Positions 10,201 through 22,675 of a DNA stretch of 64,000 nt are shown here, one piece after another (the stretch's first letter is position 1; every line of letters starts with the position of its first letter). The stretch lies in contig NC_079490.1 in assembly GCF_020520425.1 (NCBI RefSeq), forward strand, positions 52,988,517 to 53,052,516, given 5' to 3'. The position numbers were made by a program, and so were the translations under genes. The notes below the pieces were generated by a model that worked only from the letters and a program-made list of their open reading frames with translations, was not told where the DNA came from and searched no databases. The stretch is from Spinacia oleracea. Taxonomy: Eukaryota > Streptophyta > Magnoliopsida > Caryophyllales > Amaranthaceae.

Positions 10201-13200
10201 AACGGATCAAGTATTTAATGGCATTGAATACTCTATCTAATACATATTCGGAATCGACGGATCTTGGTTTCAGTGGGAGCTGAGATCGTCAAAGGCAAGT
10301 AAATGAATACTCCGGAAACGATGATATTGCCGGAAACAGAAATATGGATCGTATCGGAAATATGAATATTATCCAAGTCGTAGATGTTGTCGGAAACGGA
10401 AACATGGTACGTATCGGAAAATATTATCGGAAATGGAAATATTGCGGGAATCGGAAATATTGCCGGAAACGGAAATATTGCCAAAATCGGAAGTATTATC
10501 GAAATTGGAAAATAATTCCGGAAACGGAAATATTAAATATTTGTTCGAGACGGAAATTAATTCCGGAATCAGAAATGTTAAATATTGTTCGTATCGGAAA
10601 TGAATTCCGAAATCGGCAAATTAATCGGAAAGCGCGTCGTACGAATTAGCATCGGACGAGCTTGCTAGACGAAGACCCAGCACGAAGCCAGGCCCACGTC
10701 CAGCAAGGGAAACGCGCGCCACAACACGCCAGCCCAAGGCTGCGCCAGGCCCACCGCAAGGCAGGCCCAACGCGCGCCCAAGGCTGCGGCAGCGTGTGGG
10801 CTTCGTGGCAGTGGGCTGCGATTGCTCGGGCAGCGAGCGCGCGCATGGCGCCCCTCGTGGGCTGTTGTGCGTGCGTGTGTGTTTGTGTTCAATTACGAAA
10901 CCTAAAGCGTATAGGATTCGTTTGATGATTAAATTTCCTAATCCTAAAAAGATAAATTAATTAATTTAGAGTTCTGCTAGGATTCTAATTTAATTAATTC
11001 GTATCCTAGTAGGATTCAATTACTTATTCCATGGCCTATAAATATGAGTTCAACGCTCATAATTTATAACAAGTTTCAAGTATTCAAAGGTAAGAATTTG
11101 AGCAAAAATTCAGCCAAACACTTGCCCATATTAGCCGAATATTTTAGTACCTTAAGGGCGATTCTAGTTGGTCAATCTTAAGGCGGATCCGGACGTGCTG
11201 TGGACTTTCTACAGAGGGACGACACTTGGAGTCCTAAAGACTTGTTCTTGTTTGGTTCGGGTGCAGCAAGGAGGGCACGCTACAAAGTGTATGCATCTAA
11301 ATTATGCTAATTGTTATGTGGAAGTTAATTTGGAATCCTGGCATTTATGGTTATTTCCGCATGATTTATATTCGTTTATATGTATCATAACCTAACAGTG
11401 GTATCAGAGCCTCTAATTAATTCCATAATAATTGCTTAACATGGTTAAATTTTACAAATTTGCAAAGAATTAAAAGGGGTAATTAATTTTCGTAATTGAT
11501 AATTAATTGCAAATTGCGTTTATTTAATTATATGTACGCAGGTTTTCGGCAGTTTCTTCGTTACTCAACGAAATCGAGTGATTTTTGTGTCAATTCCGCA
11601 TGTAAAAGGCATTCTAAAATTTTGACAAAAAGACTCTTTTTCGGCCGAACCCAGAATTCCCAAATTCGAAACCTAACTATGACTTTTCGGGCGTTTTAGT
11701 TTTTCGAACGCAAAAGTTTGTAATTTTAGGATGTTAAATTGAATATTTGCGATTCTTGTTGTTAAATTTTGAATTTTTTATTGACCTACTTTATATGTTT
11801 AACAAATTTGAATGCCTAAGCTTGTTAATTATACAACCTAATTTGTAATTGTAATTAATTTGTTGAAATTCGAATAATTTAGAATTTGATTTGATTTTCA
11901 TAATTAATTAACGATTTAATTAGGTATCCATGATTAATAACCACCATAAAAATTGTTAATTTATGATAAATTTTAGATTTTTATAACCTAGATTTGAATC
12001 CATGATAATCGGAAATTAATTGATTAATAAATTTCGATTTTTCGCCCTAAAATTATGAAATTAATATGATTTATTAATTTGTCATTAATTTTGAAATAAA
12101 AAGTTTTAATTTTTATGAAATTCGCTCATAAAACTTGCACGCACAAAGCAATGGACGCTACGTGTTATCCTTAAGGGGTGTTGTATAGTGCGGGCATGCG
12201 ACGACGAGCAAGGGAGCTCGTCGCCCATGCGGTACAATGCAGCGAGCAAGGGCAATGGCACACGAGCACAAGGCAGCACGATGCCCTTGTGTCGAGTGTT
12301 GTGTGCAGCATGGGCGAAGGGGCAAGGGCGAGGGCGATGGGCACAGGCGCAAGCCAGGCAAGCAGTCGCGTGTGGGCAGCAAGCGTGCTGCGCCACAGCG
12401 CACGCTGCCGCGCCCAGCGAAGCAAGCAGACGCGACGAGTGAGCGGGCTGCGCGCAGCGTGGCCTGGGCTTGCTGCGTTGCATGTGGCCTGCTTGCGTGG
12501 TGCTGTACGATCAGTCGAGGGGCGATGTTGCCTCGTGCACTCGACGGGGCTTGGGCGCAAGCCCATGTGCCTCGTCTTGTTACGATTGATGCATTTTAAT
12601 TTTAATTTTAAATTTCAGTTCAGAAACGTTTTTTAATTAATTTTAAAATTCGTAATTTAAATTGTTTTCTCAGAATTTAATTTTGAATAATCTAATTATT
12701 ATAAATTTTATTTATACTATAAATTTTATTTATACTAATTATTTTACTAAAATTAAAACCTTGACCTAATTTAAATTCATTTAATTCAACTGAAAAATAA
12801 ATTAAATGGATTCCATTATAAATTTATATGAACTTTAAATTTTAATTAAATGTGTATGTTTCCGATTAGACTAGGAAATACATTTTTATGTTTAAAATTA
12901 GTAAAGCATGTGAATTTACTGGTTTAAGTGGGAGCATTTTAGTCATAAACTCTTGATTAGGTCTACATTCCTTTAAGGTTAAACAACTTAATTAGAATTA
13001 ATAAGGACTGAATAATTGGTAGATTATTGGTGCCCTTGATTAATTGCTGCAAATATTTATGTGATGCATAACATGTTCTACTAACCAGCTATGTGGGCCA
13101 TTCATGATAATGAATGGGTGAATGGTATATATTGTATATGTACTGTTTTGCAGGTTATTGAAAAGTGACTAGTATGGCCAAAATAGGATAGAAAATATGG

Positions 13201-16200
13201 TCTGCGTGCCATTAATTTGAATGTAATATTGATCTAAAGTGCCAAATTTTATTGCTTTTAAATATGGTCTGCGTACCATCAAATAGTTGTAATTAGTTTA
13301 ATTATAACTTATCCTATTTGAAGAAAATGGCGCCTCCCATGGTGAAATTCAAGACGGAGTTTCCAATCCATTTTCAAGACGGACTTTGAAGTTGAAGCTT
13401 CAAGATGAAGTCGGGCCATACTAGATCACATTTATATCTTATGCATGTTTTAAGTTATTTATTGCTTTAAATATGTCTTAATTATGCATGAGATTGTGGC
13501 TTGATTATGTTGCATGATTAAGGATTTTAGTTCACTTAAAATCTAACCAACATAGTAAGAGCCTTGAGTTCTAAACTTTAAAATTGAGTTAAAAGGTGCC
13601 ATGCCAAAATAACACTTACTTGGATAACCTTTACATCAATCTTAGTAATAGTTTTCCGCCATAGAGAGGTGTTACTTATTGATTCTAAAGGGGTAAGGTA
13701 CACAAATAATTGTGAGTACATGTTAGTTTTGGTGAAACTCAACGATATAAGTAAGGAGTCCTTTTATGTCGTGGCAAATGAGATAGGTTTACCTAATAAG
13801 TTCTTAGACGTACCTATCAACCAAGAGTAGTTTCTAGACTATTAGCAAAGGATTTGCTTACCTAAAATATTTTAGAATTGAGTCAAATACATAATGTGCT
13901 TAATTCTTCAATGATTTAAGGATCTTGGAATCATTTTATTCACACCTGCCGGAACAATAAATTCGAATAAAATGCCAATAACTTGTTTAAATTGCATGAT
14001 TGCTTTAATTTTCAAGTTATTACTCATGATAAATGTTTAGACTTTGCATGCTTCAATGTATGTTTTAATTATTGTTTATAATTAAATATCTTGCACTGCA
14101 GTAAATCCTTTTAGAAAGGTAACAGCAAATTTCCTCGATTGGTAGTGAATCCAAGAACGATTCACAGAAATGAGAGAAAATGAGCAATTTAAAATGTACG
14201 TTTCTTTTAGCGACTTTTATGGTTGTTTTCGAGTATCAAAGTCGAATGGAAAACCGATTGGTTCTTGTGAATTCAAAATACAATGTAGTTTTGAGATCAT
14301 AAAGCATTGGGTTTAAACGCTCAGCTTTACCAATGGTTGACAACCTAATATCTTTGTCCATTTAATTCTCGAATGAGTCTAGTCCCTAGACATTCGAATA
14401 GATAGATGCTTAGAGAACTTTAGAAGCTTATGGTAAGATCATCTAGTTGAAAAGAATATTCAACATAAATAAAATGGTAAGAACCTTGTTGGAGTGACAT
14501 TAGACATGTCTAACAAAGTATAAAAGTCAACACTAGAGAATTTAATTCTTAAGGCTATTAGAAAGGGTACAAGAAATAGGAAAACAAGGAATAAATGAAA
14601 GGAATGTACGATTCCGTTTCTACCTATAAGTTTATGTTTAAAGAGAAGTGACCTAGAAATCAAACTTCCTTGGTATCATATACCGCTTGAGGTTCTTACT
14701 TCGGTAATAACTCAAACAATGGAAGCTAGGATACATTAATGACCTACAAGTGGGAAATGAAGCATGGCAATGCTACATTAGTTGTAGGGTCATCTGGTTT
14801 GTTTTAAGTCCTTTCAAGGCTGGAACTTAATGGCTATTTTATTCCATAATCAGCATACCTAAATTTCTGCTTCAAACACAGAAAGACTCACATTCAGAAG
14901 AACAAAAACAATGCTTGTTTGTTTTTTTATTTGGATGAAATGGTCATTTACGGGTTGAGTCAATATGCCTGATTAAAACAAACAACTCTTTAACAATAAG
15001 AACTTTACTAGGTTCAAATCAACCCCTTGATTTGAGTTCCAAAAATCTTTGGCATTGTTACTTAGACCATATCAACAAGTTAACATTCAAAAGCTCTATT
15101 TTGATGGACCTTTGAAAGTTGGTTGATTTCTAGATCAATTCAAGACAAGCTAGTCTTACTTGTTGAAAGTAACAAAAGATATGAACTATTGTTAGAATGC
15201 CTAGACAATAGAGTTCAAAGCTAAAGAAAGATTTTATGACTTTATTATTTCACATAGATTTGAGTGAATATAGGTTTATTTACTCAAAGTGATATAAGTT
15301 TGAATCTGTTTGGCTAGTTCAAAGATTCAGAAGTATAAAATCCACTTGGTAAGAAATCATAAAGATCTAGGATAGATCATGTTAATGATTACTTGAGACC
15401 AAAAATGATCGTCAATGATTGTGTATTCACGATCTAGCTCCATAAGATATGACATATCTAAGTTGGAATGATCGAAGTACTTGATTCGATCAATGATGAA
15501 TCATAAAGACTTTTCCTATAATTTCTAAAACAAAATGCTCAACTACCACAAAATAATACAAATTCGTCAAAGCTATTGAAAAGTAATTTCAGAATATCCT
15601 TTCATAATATATCTAAAGAGTTCCTAAACTCAGTGGGAGCTTAGTGTTTGTCATTCGACAAACTAAGGCCCAAGTATAGATATATGTTTCATTGTGATTT
15701 ATTCAAATGAGACACACGGGTATTGTTTCTACCACGAATTTTTGAGAACATATTGTTTGTTTGCTCGAAATAATGTCCTTTTTGGAGATTCGTTTTCAAA
15801 ATGACAAGTGGGAGAAAATAGACCTCGAAAGTATTCGAGGCGAACAACAAACATAGATGGACATTCCGGAGGCTTTTCGAAGTTCTTCAGAAAATCCGAA
15901 CACTTATTCTTTAGGGACTGTAGAAGTGGCTTTGAAGAATAGACATCTCTTAGAAGACTTTACAAAGTGCTTCAAGGAGAATAGAATATTCAAAGGACTT
16001 TCAAAGTGTCTGTTGATATTCTATTTGTTTGATGTTCTATACCCAAGTAGGCATAGAGATTCAAGTCACTGAAACTATGAGATTCTTCTATTAGATAGTA
16101 AAGAAACATGGAGTTCAGGTCACTGAAGCTATGAGATTCTTCTATTAGATAGTGAAGAAACCTACAACTTACAGTCAAACTGTTATCATGTAGATTAATG

Positions 16201-19200
16201 AGTTTGTGAACTTGTAAGAAAGTTATGACGAAACCTAGATTCCCTAAAATGGTTAGAGGCCATATATAGACTCAAATGTTTTAGATGGTTAAAGGCCATA
16301 AAACATAACCAATATTTTGATGACAAAATTGAAATTTTGTTGATTTGCAAGAATGGTTTACATCTATTGGTTGCAAATTGGTTTTAAGGATAAAAACCAT
16401 CAAACATGGAATTGTGTTCACACACAAAGCTAGATTAGTTGCTAAAGGTTACAAGCAAATTCATGGCTTGGATTGTGTTGAAGCCTCATGCATAATCTTA
16501 ATGCTCAAGTCTATAAATCAAGCAATGATTGCATATTGGTACATATGGCAATTGGATGACAAAACATATTCCTCAATCAAATGTTGGAAGAAACTATGTA
16601 CATGGCATGTCATAGGATTTGTGGATCCAAATTAATGCTTGAAAAGGAAAGCTAGCTTATGAAATCTGAGTATGGATTTAAGAAAGCAACTGGCAATTGG
16701 AACTGTATTTTAGTGAAGCTAATAAGTATTTTAGTTTCATAAAATGTACATGATTCTTATAGATATATAAGAAATTTAGTGGGAGTAAGTAAAACTCAAT
16801 TGGTCCTATGTGTATCACACACATATCTCTCTATTGTGAAATAACATTCAAATGCTAATGACTTAGATTTGAAATTATTCATCAATGATGGACCAAGGCG
16901 AAACTTAGTACATACTAGGTATTAAGATCTATTTACAGAGATCTTATAATATTGTTTTGTATTAAGTAATGGCATTTACTAAATCAAACACGAAAGACTC
17001 CATTGGAGATATTCGACCCATATGAATAAATCAAAGTAAAGAATGTTGAACTATGTATAAGCATTTACTGAGTTAAACATCAAAGGATCTAAGTGAGATT
17101 CTTAACCTATATTATATGTCAAAGAATTTAGCTGGATTTAGTATCTACTGAAACTAGATGAGCTAAAGTTACATGAATAGAATTCAATTGGGAATTATTC
17201 TGCAAAAGAATTTATCATGTATGATATAATATAAGGATCGCCAAAAACGTATCGTAAGGCTTTAGGCATGACGAACATATACCAATCTCTATTGATCTAA
17301 GTGAAGATCAACTAGATTGATATCAAGAAAAACTTATGGTACTTGAAAAGGTACATAAGAATAGTTCTTGATTCAAGGAAATAAAGATATGCCAAATATT
17401 GATGCGGCACGCATAAACACTGGCAAAGGATCAAGCAAGATCCCTTTAAAGCTAACCATTGGCAAGGACGAGCTATAGAGCATCGTGTTTTGAAATGACA
17501 ACATGGATTGAAGACCATGAGTTATTGTGTGGGTAATTAAATATTAATTTCTATGTTCTAAGATACAGATGGAAAGTCTTCCACATATCCGTGAACTGCT
17601 TGGATAAGCAAATCTAAACAAAGCATCACTAGCAACCTATACAGTTGAAGTAAAAGTACTTATTGCCTAAGAAGCAATACAACAGGGTTGTTTACGTTAA
17701 AAAGTTCTTCTCTGAACTTGGGTGGATCACATGTCTGCTGACTTAATGGTTCTTCGTTGCAAAATGCGTAGAACCACTATCGAAGTAAGAAATACTAGAT
17801 CACATAATAAACTAACTCAAAAGATCTTATCATCATATCTCGAAGAACATTCGACGAAAAGGATATTAAGATTGGCAAAGCATGATAACTAAACCTATGC
17901 AACAAGTGAGAAGCAACATTCACATTATAGCACTGGAAATCAAGCATAGCTTTGAATTCTATGAACTGTTTTAAGGATGGGTTTGAGGCCCATGGTTGTA
18001 AAACATTAGGGTTGAACATTTATCATATATGAAATGTATTTTCATATTCCATTTAATCTTGGTTTAATATTAAATGATGAGTACCTTCAATTTGACAATA
18101 TATTCAAGATAGACTGTCAGGACCAGTCCTGTGACTAAGAAATGTCTATCAAGTGAACTTGAATGTCAAAAGTTGAAATTGGTCCCTGGTCGGAGTTTTC
18201 TATAAAGATGGACGCATAGAAAACGTCAGACGACTAAAATGCAAGATGACTAGTAGTTATGTTTCTTGAACTATGTGGACATGGCAATGTCGTAATCATT
18301 TGCATAGATACTTACTTTGGGAAGACTAGTATCGGAAAGACCTATGAAACTTTACTGTAAGAGATGAAAATCTGTCATAAGTGAATTTCATTAAAATTAT
18401 TAGACACTAATCCTCAATACCTGAGTGATTTGAGATTACTTGTTTGAGAACTGCTTACTTTGACGTTGTCAACCGTCGCACCGTAATAGGAGGCTATAAA
18501 GGCAACGCTCAGGTAATCACCTATCAAACGAAGTCTAATCTCAAGATCGCAAGATTGGAATTGTCCTCCCATAAATCGGGATGAGATGCTGAAAGTTGTA
18601 CAAGGCCACTCGGAGAGCTAGAAACTGTAAAATGCATGGCCGTGCTCAGATGAATCATAGGGTATGATTATCTGTTTATTTGATCAGTTGAACTCTGAAA
18701 CCGAGAAACACCTCTAGACATAATAAGGATGACAATTCTTACCTTATGTTCAAGAGCAAGCATCGAGTGACAAAGGAATTAGGAAATGCACACTTGTCCC
18801 TAAGGACAAGTGGGAGACTGAAGGAAATAATGCCCTTGGTCCAAGTATGCATTTAATGATAAGTCTAATAAATGTGGTTCAGTATTAATTATGCAAGTTA
18901 ATAATTCAGTGAGATCAAGTGAACTGAATGCCTAGCTGGAGGCCGCTTCAGTTCAAGTGGATTAATGATATTAATCCACAACTTACTCTTGACTGAACCC
19001 GTAGGGTCACACAAATAGTACATAAATGGATCAAGTATTTAATGGCATTGAATACTCTATCTAATACATATTCGGAATCGACGGATCTTGGTTTCAGTGG
19101 GAGCTGAGATCGACAAAGGCAAGTAAATGAATACTCCGAAAACGATGATATTGCCGGAAACGGAAATATGGATCGTATCGGAAATATGAATATTATCCAA

Positions 19201-22200
19201 GTCGTAGATGTTGCCGGAAACGAAAATATGGTACGTATCGGAAAATATTATCGGAAATGGAAATATTGCCGGAATCGGAAATATTGCCGGAAACGGAAAT
19301 ATTGTCAGAATAGAAAATATTATCGGAATCGGAAAATAATTCCGGAAACGGAAATATTAAATATTTGTTCGAGACGGAAATTAATTCCGGAATCAGAAAT
19401 GTTAAATATTGTTCGTATCGGAAATGAATTCCGGAATCGGGAAATTAATCGGAAAGCGCGTCGTACGAATTAGCATCGGACGAGCTTGCTAGACGAAGGC
19501 CCAACACGAAGCCAGACCCACTTCCAGCAAGGGAAACGCGCGCCACAACCCGCCAGCCCAAGGCTGTGCCAGGCCCACCGCAAGGCAGGCCCAGCGCGCC
19601 CAAGGTTGCGGCAGCGTGTGGGTTTCATGGCAGTGGGCTGCGATTGCTCGGGCTGCGCGCGCGCGCATGGCGCCCCTCGTGGGCTGTTGTGCGTGCGTGT
19701 GTGTTTGTGTTCAATTACGTAACCTAAAGCGTATATGATTCGTTTGATGATTAAATTTCCTAATCCTAAAAAGATAAATTAATTAATTTAGAGTTCTGCT
19801 AGGATTCTAATTTAATTAATTCGTATCCTAGTAGGATTCGATTACTTATTCCCTGGCCTTTAAATATGAGTTCAAGGCTCATAATTTATAACAAGTTTCA
19901 TGTATTCAAAGGTAAGAATTTGAGCAAAAATTCAGCCAAACACTTGCCCATATTAGCCGAATATTTTAGTACCTTAAGGGCGATTCTAGTTGGTCAAATT
20001 TAAGGCGGATCCGGACGTGCTGTGGACTTTCTACAGAGGGACGACACTTGGAGTCTTAAAGACTTGTTCTTGTTTGGTTCGGGCGCAGCAAGGGAGGGCA
20101 CGCTACAAAGTGTATGCATCTAAATTATGCTAATTGTTACTCCCTCCGTCCCGGATTACTTGATCTGTTTTCCTTATCGGGCCGTCCCTTAATACTTGAC
20201 CTGTTTCTAAAAATGGAAATATTCTAACAATATTATATTATTTCTCACTCCACCCCTATTAACCCACCTATCCCCTACTCCATACAAAAAATAATTAAAA
20301 ATTCAACCCCTACTCTCCCCAACCCCACCCCTTTACACATTTTCCACTAACTACATTAAAATAATACCCCATTATCAACTACTACCTATTAAATTAAATA
20401 AGTCAATTCAAGTCCCTTAAACTCTGTGCCGGTCAAACCGGGTCGAGTATTCCGGGACGGAGGGAGTATGTGGCAATTAATTTGGAATCCTGGCATTTAT
20501 GGTTATTTCCGCATGATTTATATTCGTTTATATGTATCATAACCTAATAGTTCAAGTGAAATCTGTTCCCACAATCAATTTGTAGTAAAAGGAATAACGC
20601 CCTAGGCCTATTAAGGCAGTAACTTTTCTCACCTCATAGAAATATGACAACTCTCTTGACCAAACATATACATAGTATACTAGTATATAAGTTCAAAACA
20701 ATTTCCCTTATAAATAATTAGATTTTAGATTGTTGTGAAAGGAGGGGAGATCATTAGAAGACTTTGCTAGCATCTTTAGAGGGCACATCGTTTTGACAAA
20801 TGTATGACAGTAGAGATGTTCTTGGGATAATTTTTAACCTTATGGATTGAAAATAGAAGCGAGGGAACATACATATAGCCGAAATAGGGGTCCAATGTAA
20901 AAGATCAATCATAAAAAAATACCTAACATTAGATATCACCACTACGCAGCTACGACAAGCAAATAGAAGAGTAAAACTTTTATAGTTAGCTAGGGGTAGT
21001 TTGTTGGTGTTAAGAAGATATATAGATCTATTAGTGTGTCCATACATTAAGAATACACTTTCAAATATTGTTTTACTAATGAGCTTTATTTTTTCCGGCA
21101 CAACAATGGAACTGGAAGCTTTTATGCTACAAAGCCCAGTACAAGTATTCAATATGCAAAACAAACCTTAAAAAAGAGAACAATTTCATCATCTATCCGT
21201 CATTGCAACTGTCGTCTACTAAAAGATCTTTTCTAATATCGAATGATCATCCTTAAATTGAAATTGAGTTCCTAGTAAACTCTTATGTAACCCCACTAGT
21301 CATCTCCTTTCTTCCATACACAAATCCATCCACAACCCTTAAAAAAGTAAATTCCCTGGTTTATGATAACTTTATAACATTCCTATTGCTTCTTCCCTCT
21401 GTTAGGATATAAATGTGGAGAGAAGCACAATCAAGGAGACATAAGGTTGGTGCTTGAGCTTACTCGTAGGTGAGGAGGATGTATTGTTGAAGCCTCGTCA
21501 AACCCGCGGGTACAGGGTTCCTGTCCGCATCCTGGCATAAACTCCTCGACAAAACCCGCACCCCTATCTGCGGGAGCCTCGGGTGCGGGTTTTTGCAGGC
21601 TTCTCTATTTTTTTATTCCCTCTCCTTGGTTCATTTAAATGTTGTGGTCTAATCTTGACTATTGTCTGATTTGTAACTCTTAGACTATGTATACATGCTT
21701 ATTGCATCGTATGAGCACACAATTCACATATTCAAACACTTAGAACTAGGGTTCTTGAGAGAGTTTGGTTAGGACATTGAATTCTAAGCAATTGAGTTCT
21801 TGTAATCTTCATCCATCATCAATACTACTCTCCATGGTGCATAAGGTGGGTTTTTCTCCCGGTTCTCAGATTTTCCACGGTACCCTTGTCCCCTCTCTCA
21901 TTCCAATTTCTTCATTATTTTTTCTTGAATTTGTTATTGATTGGTAAATGTAATTGAAAATTATATTGTTACACTAAATAAATTCACCCTCTTTGTGTTT
22001 ATAATCCTTAGCTAGTGAAGCATATACTTCATGAGATAATACTATCAAAATACCAAGATAAACTACCTTACATTTACAGCATATATGAAACATAAATTTC
22101 TCAGTACAGGAGTGTTTATATCTTAAATCTTGCTCCCTGAAAAATTTCTACTTTTATTCGTTTTGTCTTTTCAGCGATTTCCGATGGATCACCAAATCAT

Positions 22201-22675
22201 ATACAGTACATTGGTTCCCAAAGTGCAACATGCCTACTGGCTTATCGTAATTCTCAATTTGACTTTAGTGCTTTCTAGACATCAAATAAAGTTGTAATTT
22301 CTTTGTCCTGAAAAATACCGAATAATTCATAGAATGCTTGATTCCTTAAAAAAAAATAACACCTAACATCAATCAACAATTTATCAGCATTCAAGACCAC
22401 AAAAGAACACTTACAGTACCTAATTATCAATAACCAAACAACAAAATTAGTAAATCAAAGCTACTATTTTGAAAATAGTAAATCAAATGAACTATAAGAA
22501 AAGCATGATTTTGTATATTGAATTAGAGGCAGCTAACAGATTGACAGGAAAGATCATACAGTCGGAAAATTGAGAAAAATGCAGATGAAATGGTGGGTGA
22601 TCTGTGGGATGAAAAATGCAGCCAACAGATTGACAGGAAAGAGCATACAGTCGGAAAATGCAGACTTACCATCAT
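7225..22675 (-). CDS. c-Myc-binding protein (MYCBP/AMY-1) homologue, 5 exons
   Basis: Exons, in coding order on the minus strand: 22675-22670 (probable), 9567-9495, 9309-9261, 8015-7892 and 7323-7225, stop TGA at 7227-7225. All junctions are GT..AG and the phases fit: 6+73+49+124+99 = 351 nt, 116 residues. The protein reads MMEKEAKKEAFRKYLESSG.., VLVSLYEQDNKPAFALE, FVQQKLGGPTIVEYEKLEAE, then ELQTKYNELVATHQETCKQ. That is the conserved MYCBP core followed by a short coiled coil. In animals MYCBP binds the Myc N-terminus and kinase-anchoring proteins; the plant role is not established. Exon 1 encodes only MM. It is chosen because its donor is in phase and gives the usual start of plant members, and its distance (13.1-kb intron) is explained by the inserted retrotransposon. 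Exons 2-5 are secure; exon 1 is an inference. Confidence 0.82.
9995..11397 (+). repeat. 5' LTR of the intronic element
   Basis: TG..CA borders. In order it contains a 5' block shared with all family copies (CAGTGAGATCAAGTGAACTG, GACTGAACCCGTAGGGTCACA), a run of short CGGAAATATT-type repeats (about 10310-10640), a GC-rich block (10650-10880), an AT-rich stretch with CCTATAAATATGAG at 11035 that is a plausible TATA region, and the 3' block 'GGCGGATCCGGACGTGC'. Confidence 0.9.
10310..10640 (+). repeat. CGGAAATATT short-period repeat within the LTR
   Basis: The words CGGAAATATT, GCCGGAAACGGAAATATTG and GGAATCGGAAATATT recur around twenty times with 10-24 base spacing. The same block occurs in the LTRs at 19133, and on the minus strand at 34905-35250, 46400-46750 and 50960-51300. 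It is therefore a stable part of the family's U3 region, perhaps a regulatory repeat. Confidence 0.75.
11399..11410 (+). other. Primer-binding site of the intronic element
   Basis: TGGTATCAGAGC one base after the 5' LTR is the standard plant Copia primer site for initiator Met tRNA. Confidence 0.9.
11411..16344 (+). mobile_element. Internal leader and degraded region of the intronic element
   Basis: The AT-rich leader (11411-12120) is followed by a GC-rich island (about 12130-12590). A further AT-rich part follows, including words shared in reverse with 47650-48480 (TATGGTCTGCGTGCCATTAA, GGCGCCTCCCATGGTGAAAT, CACCTGCCGGAACA). The related minus-strand element at 47534 starts gag after this part. 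Here no gag frame is visible, and the text after about 14100 has no coding I can support. A 54-bp tandem duplication (CACTGAA.CTATGAGATTC..) lies at 16055-16161. Confidence 0.6.
16345..16635 (+). pseudogene. Degraded Copia reverse-transcriptase fragment
   Basis: The frame reads ..GIVFTHKARLVAKGYKQIHG.. then ..MLKSINQAMIAYWYIWQLDD. These are the start of the Copia RT domain (FKARLVAKGYxQxxGxDYxETFSPVAxLxSIR..AxxxxxxIxQMDV) with many substitutions. The DETFSPV part is lost to CVEASCI and the catalytic YVDD block is absent. It is inactive and shows the element descends from an autonomous Copia. Confidence 0.7.
16636..18802 (+). mobile_element. 3' non-coding part of the intronic element
   Basis: No supportable coding. 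From about 18060 to 18818 it matches, on the opposite strand, 35566-36330 and 51420-52170 (GACTGTCAGGACCAGTCCTG, CTCGGTTTCAGAGTTC-type words). It is therefore the conserved 3' untranslated end of the family. Confidence 0.6.
18803..18818 (+). other. Polypurine tract
   Basis: AAGGACAAGTGGGAGAC lies immediately upstream of the 3' LTR. It is the plus-strand priming site, and the same tract borders the LTRs at 35566 and 51420 on the other strand. Confidence 0.8.
18819..20549 (+). repeat. 3' LTR of the intronic element
   Basis: Same order of blocks as the 5' LTR, ending CATAACCTAATA (one change from CATAACCTAACA). Without the 329 bases contributed by the MITE and its duplicated TA it is about 1402 bp, against 1403 for the 5' LTR. 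Confidence 0.9.
20140..20466. mobile_element. Stowaway-type MITE inside the 3' LTR
   Basis: It begins CTCCCTCCGTCCCGGATTAC and ends TTCCGGGACGGAGGGAG, with TA duplicated on both sides (20138-20139 and 20467-20468). At 327 bp, non-coding, with this TIR, it fits the Tc1/mariner-related Stowaway class. It is absent from the 5' LTR, so it arrived after the retrotransposon. Confidence 0.92.
20555..22660. other. Remaining intron 1 sequence, no gene seen
   Basis: A minus-strand frame at 20754-21164 (136 codons) shows no recognisable motif. A GC-richer patch at 21440-21600 (ACCCGCGGGTACAGGGTTCC, GCGGGAGCCTCGGGTGCGGG) is unexplained. At 22520-22660 a ~45-bp segment (CAGCTAACAGATTGACAGGA..TCGGAAAAT) is directly duplicated about 90 bp apart, just inside the intron next to probable exon 1. 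Confidence 0.4.

Larger units (their letters stand above)
9995..20549 (+). mobile_element. Complete Copia-type LTR retrotransposon in intron 1
   Basis: Two LTRs of about 1.40 kb (9995-11397 and 18819-20549, the latter enlarged by a MITE) enclose 7.4 kb. Both start TGAAGGAAATAATGCCC and end CATAACCTAACA or CATAACCTAATA. A 5-bp target duplication GTTCA flanks the whole (9990-9994 and 20550-20554). A primer site and polypurine tract are in place. The internal part has only a degraded reverse-transcriptase trace, so this copy is non-autonomous. It lies antisense to the host gene. The LTRs are very similar by eye, suggesting a fairly recent insertion. Confidence 0.92.

Noticed and set aside
10344..10649. 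101-codon frame rich in NRKYCRKRKY repeats (also at 19168, 34679, 46374, 50900)
   Set aside because: It is a translation of the CGGAAATATT repeat block inside the LTR; the frames vary with repeat length and have no start context or domain.
12171..12636. Long overlapping frames (up to 152 codons) on both strands of the GC-rich leader island
   Set aside because: They are open in several phases at once, have Ala/Arg/Cys-biased content from GC-rich text, lack any domain, and lie in an untranslated leader.
20754..21164. 136-codon minus-strand frame in intron 1
   Set aside because: No recognisable motif, no splice context and AT-rich neighbours; not supportable as a gene.
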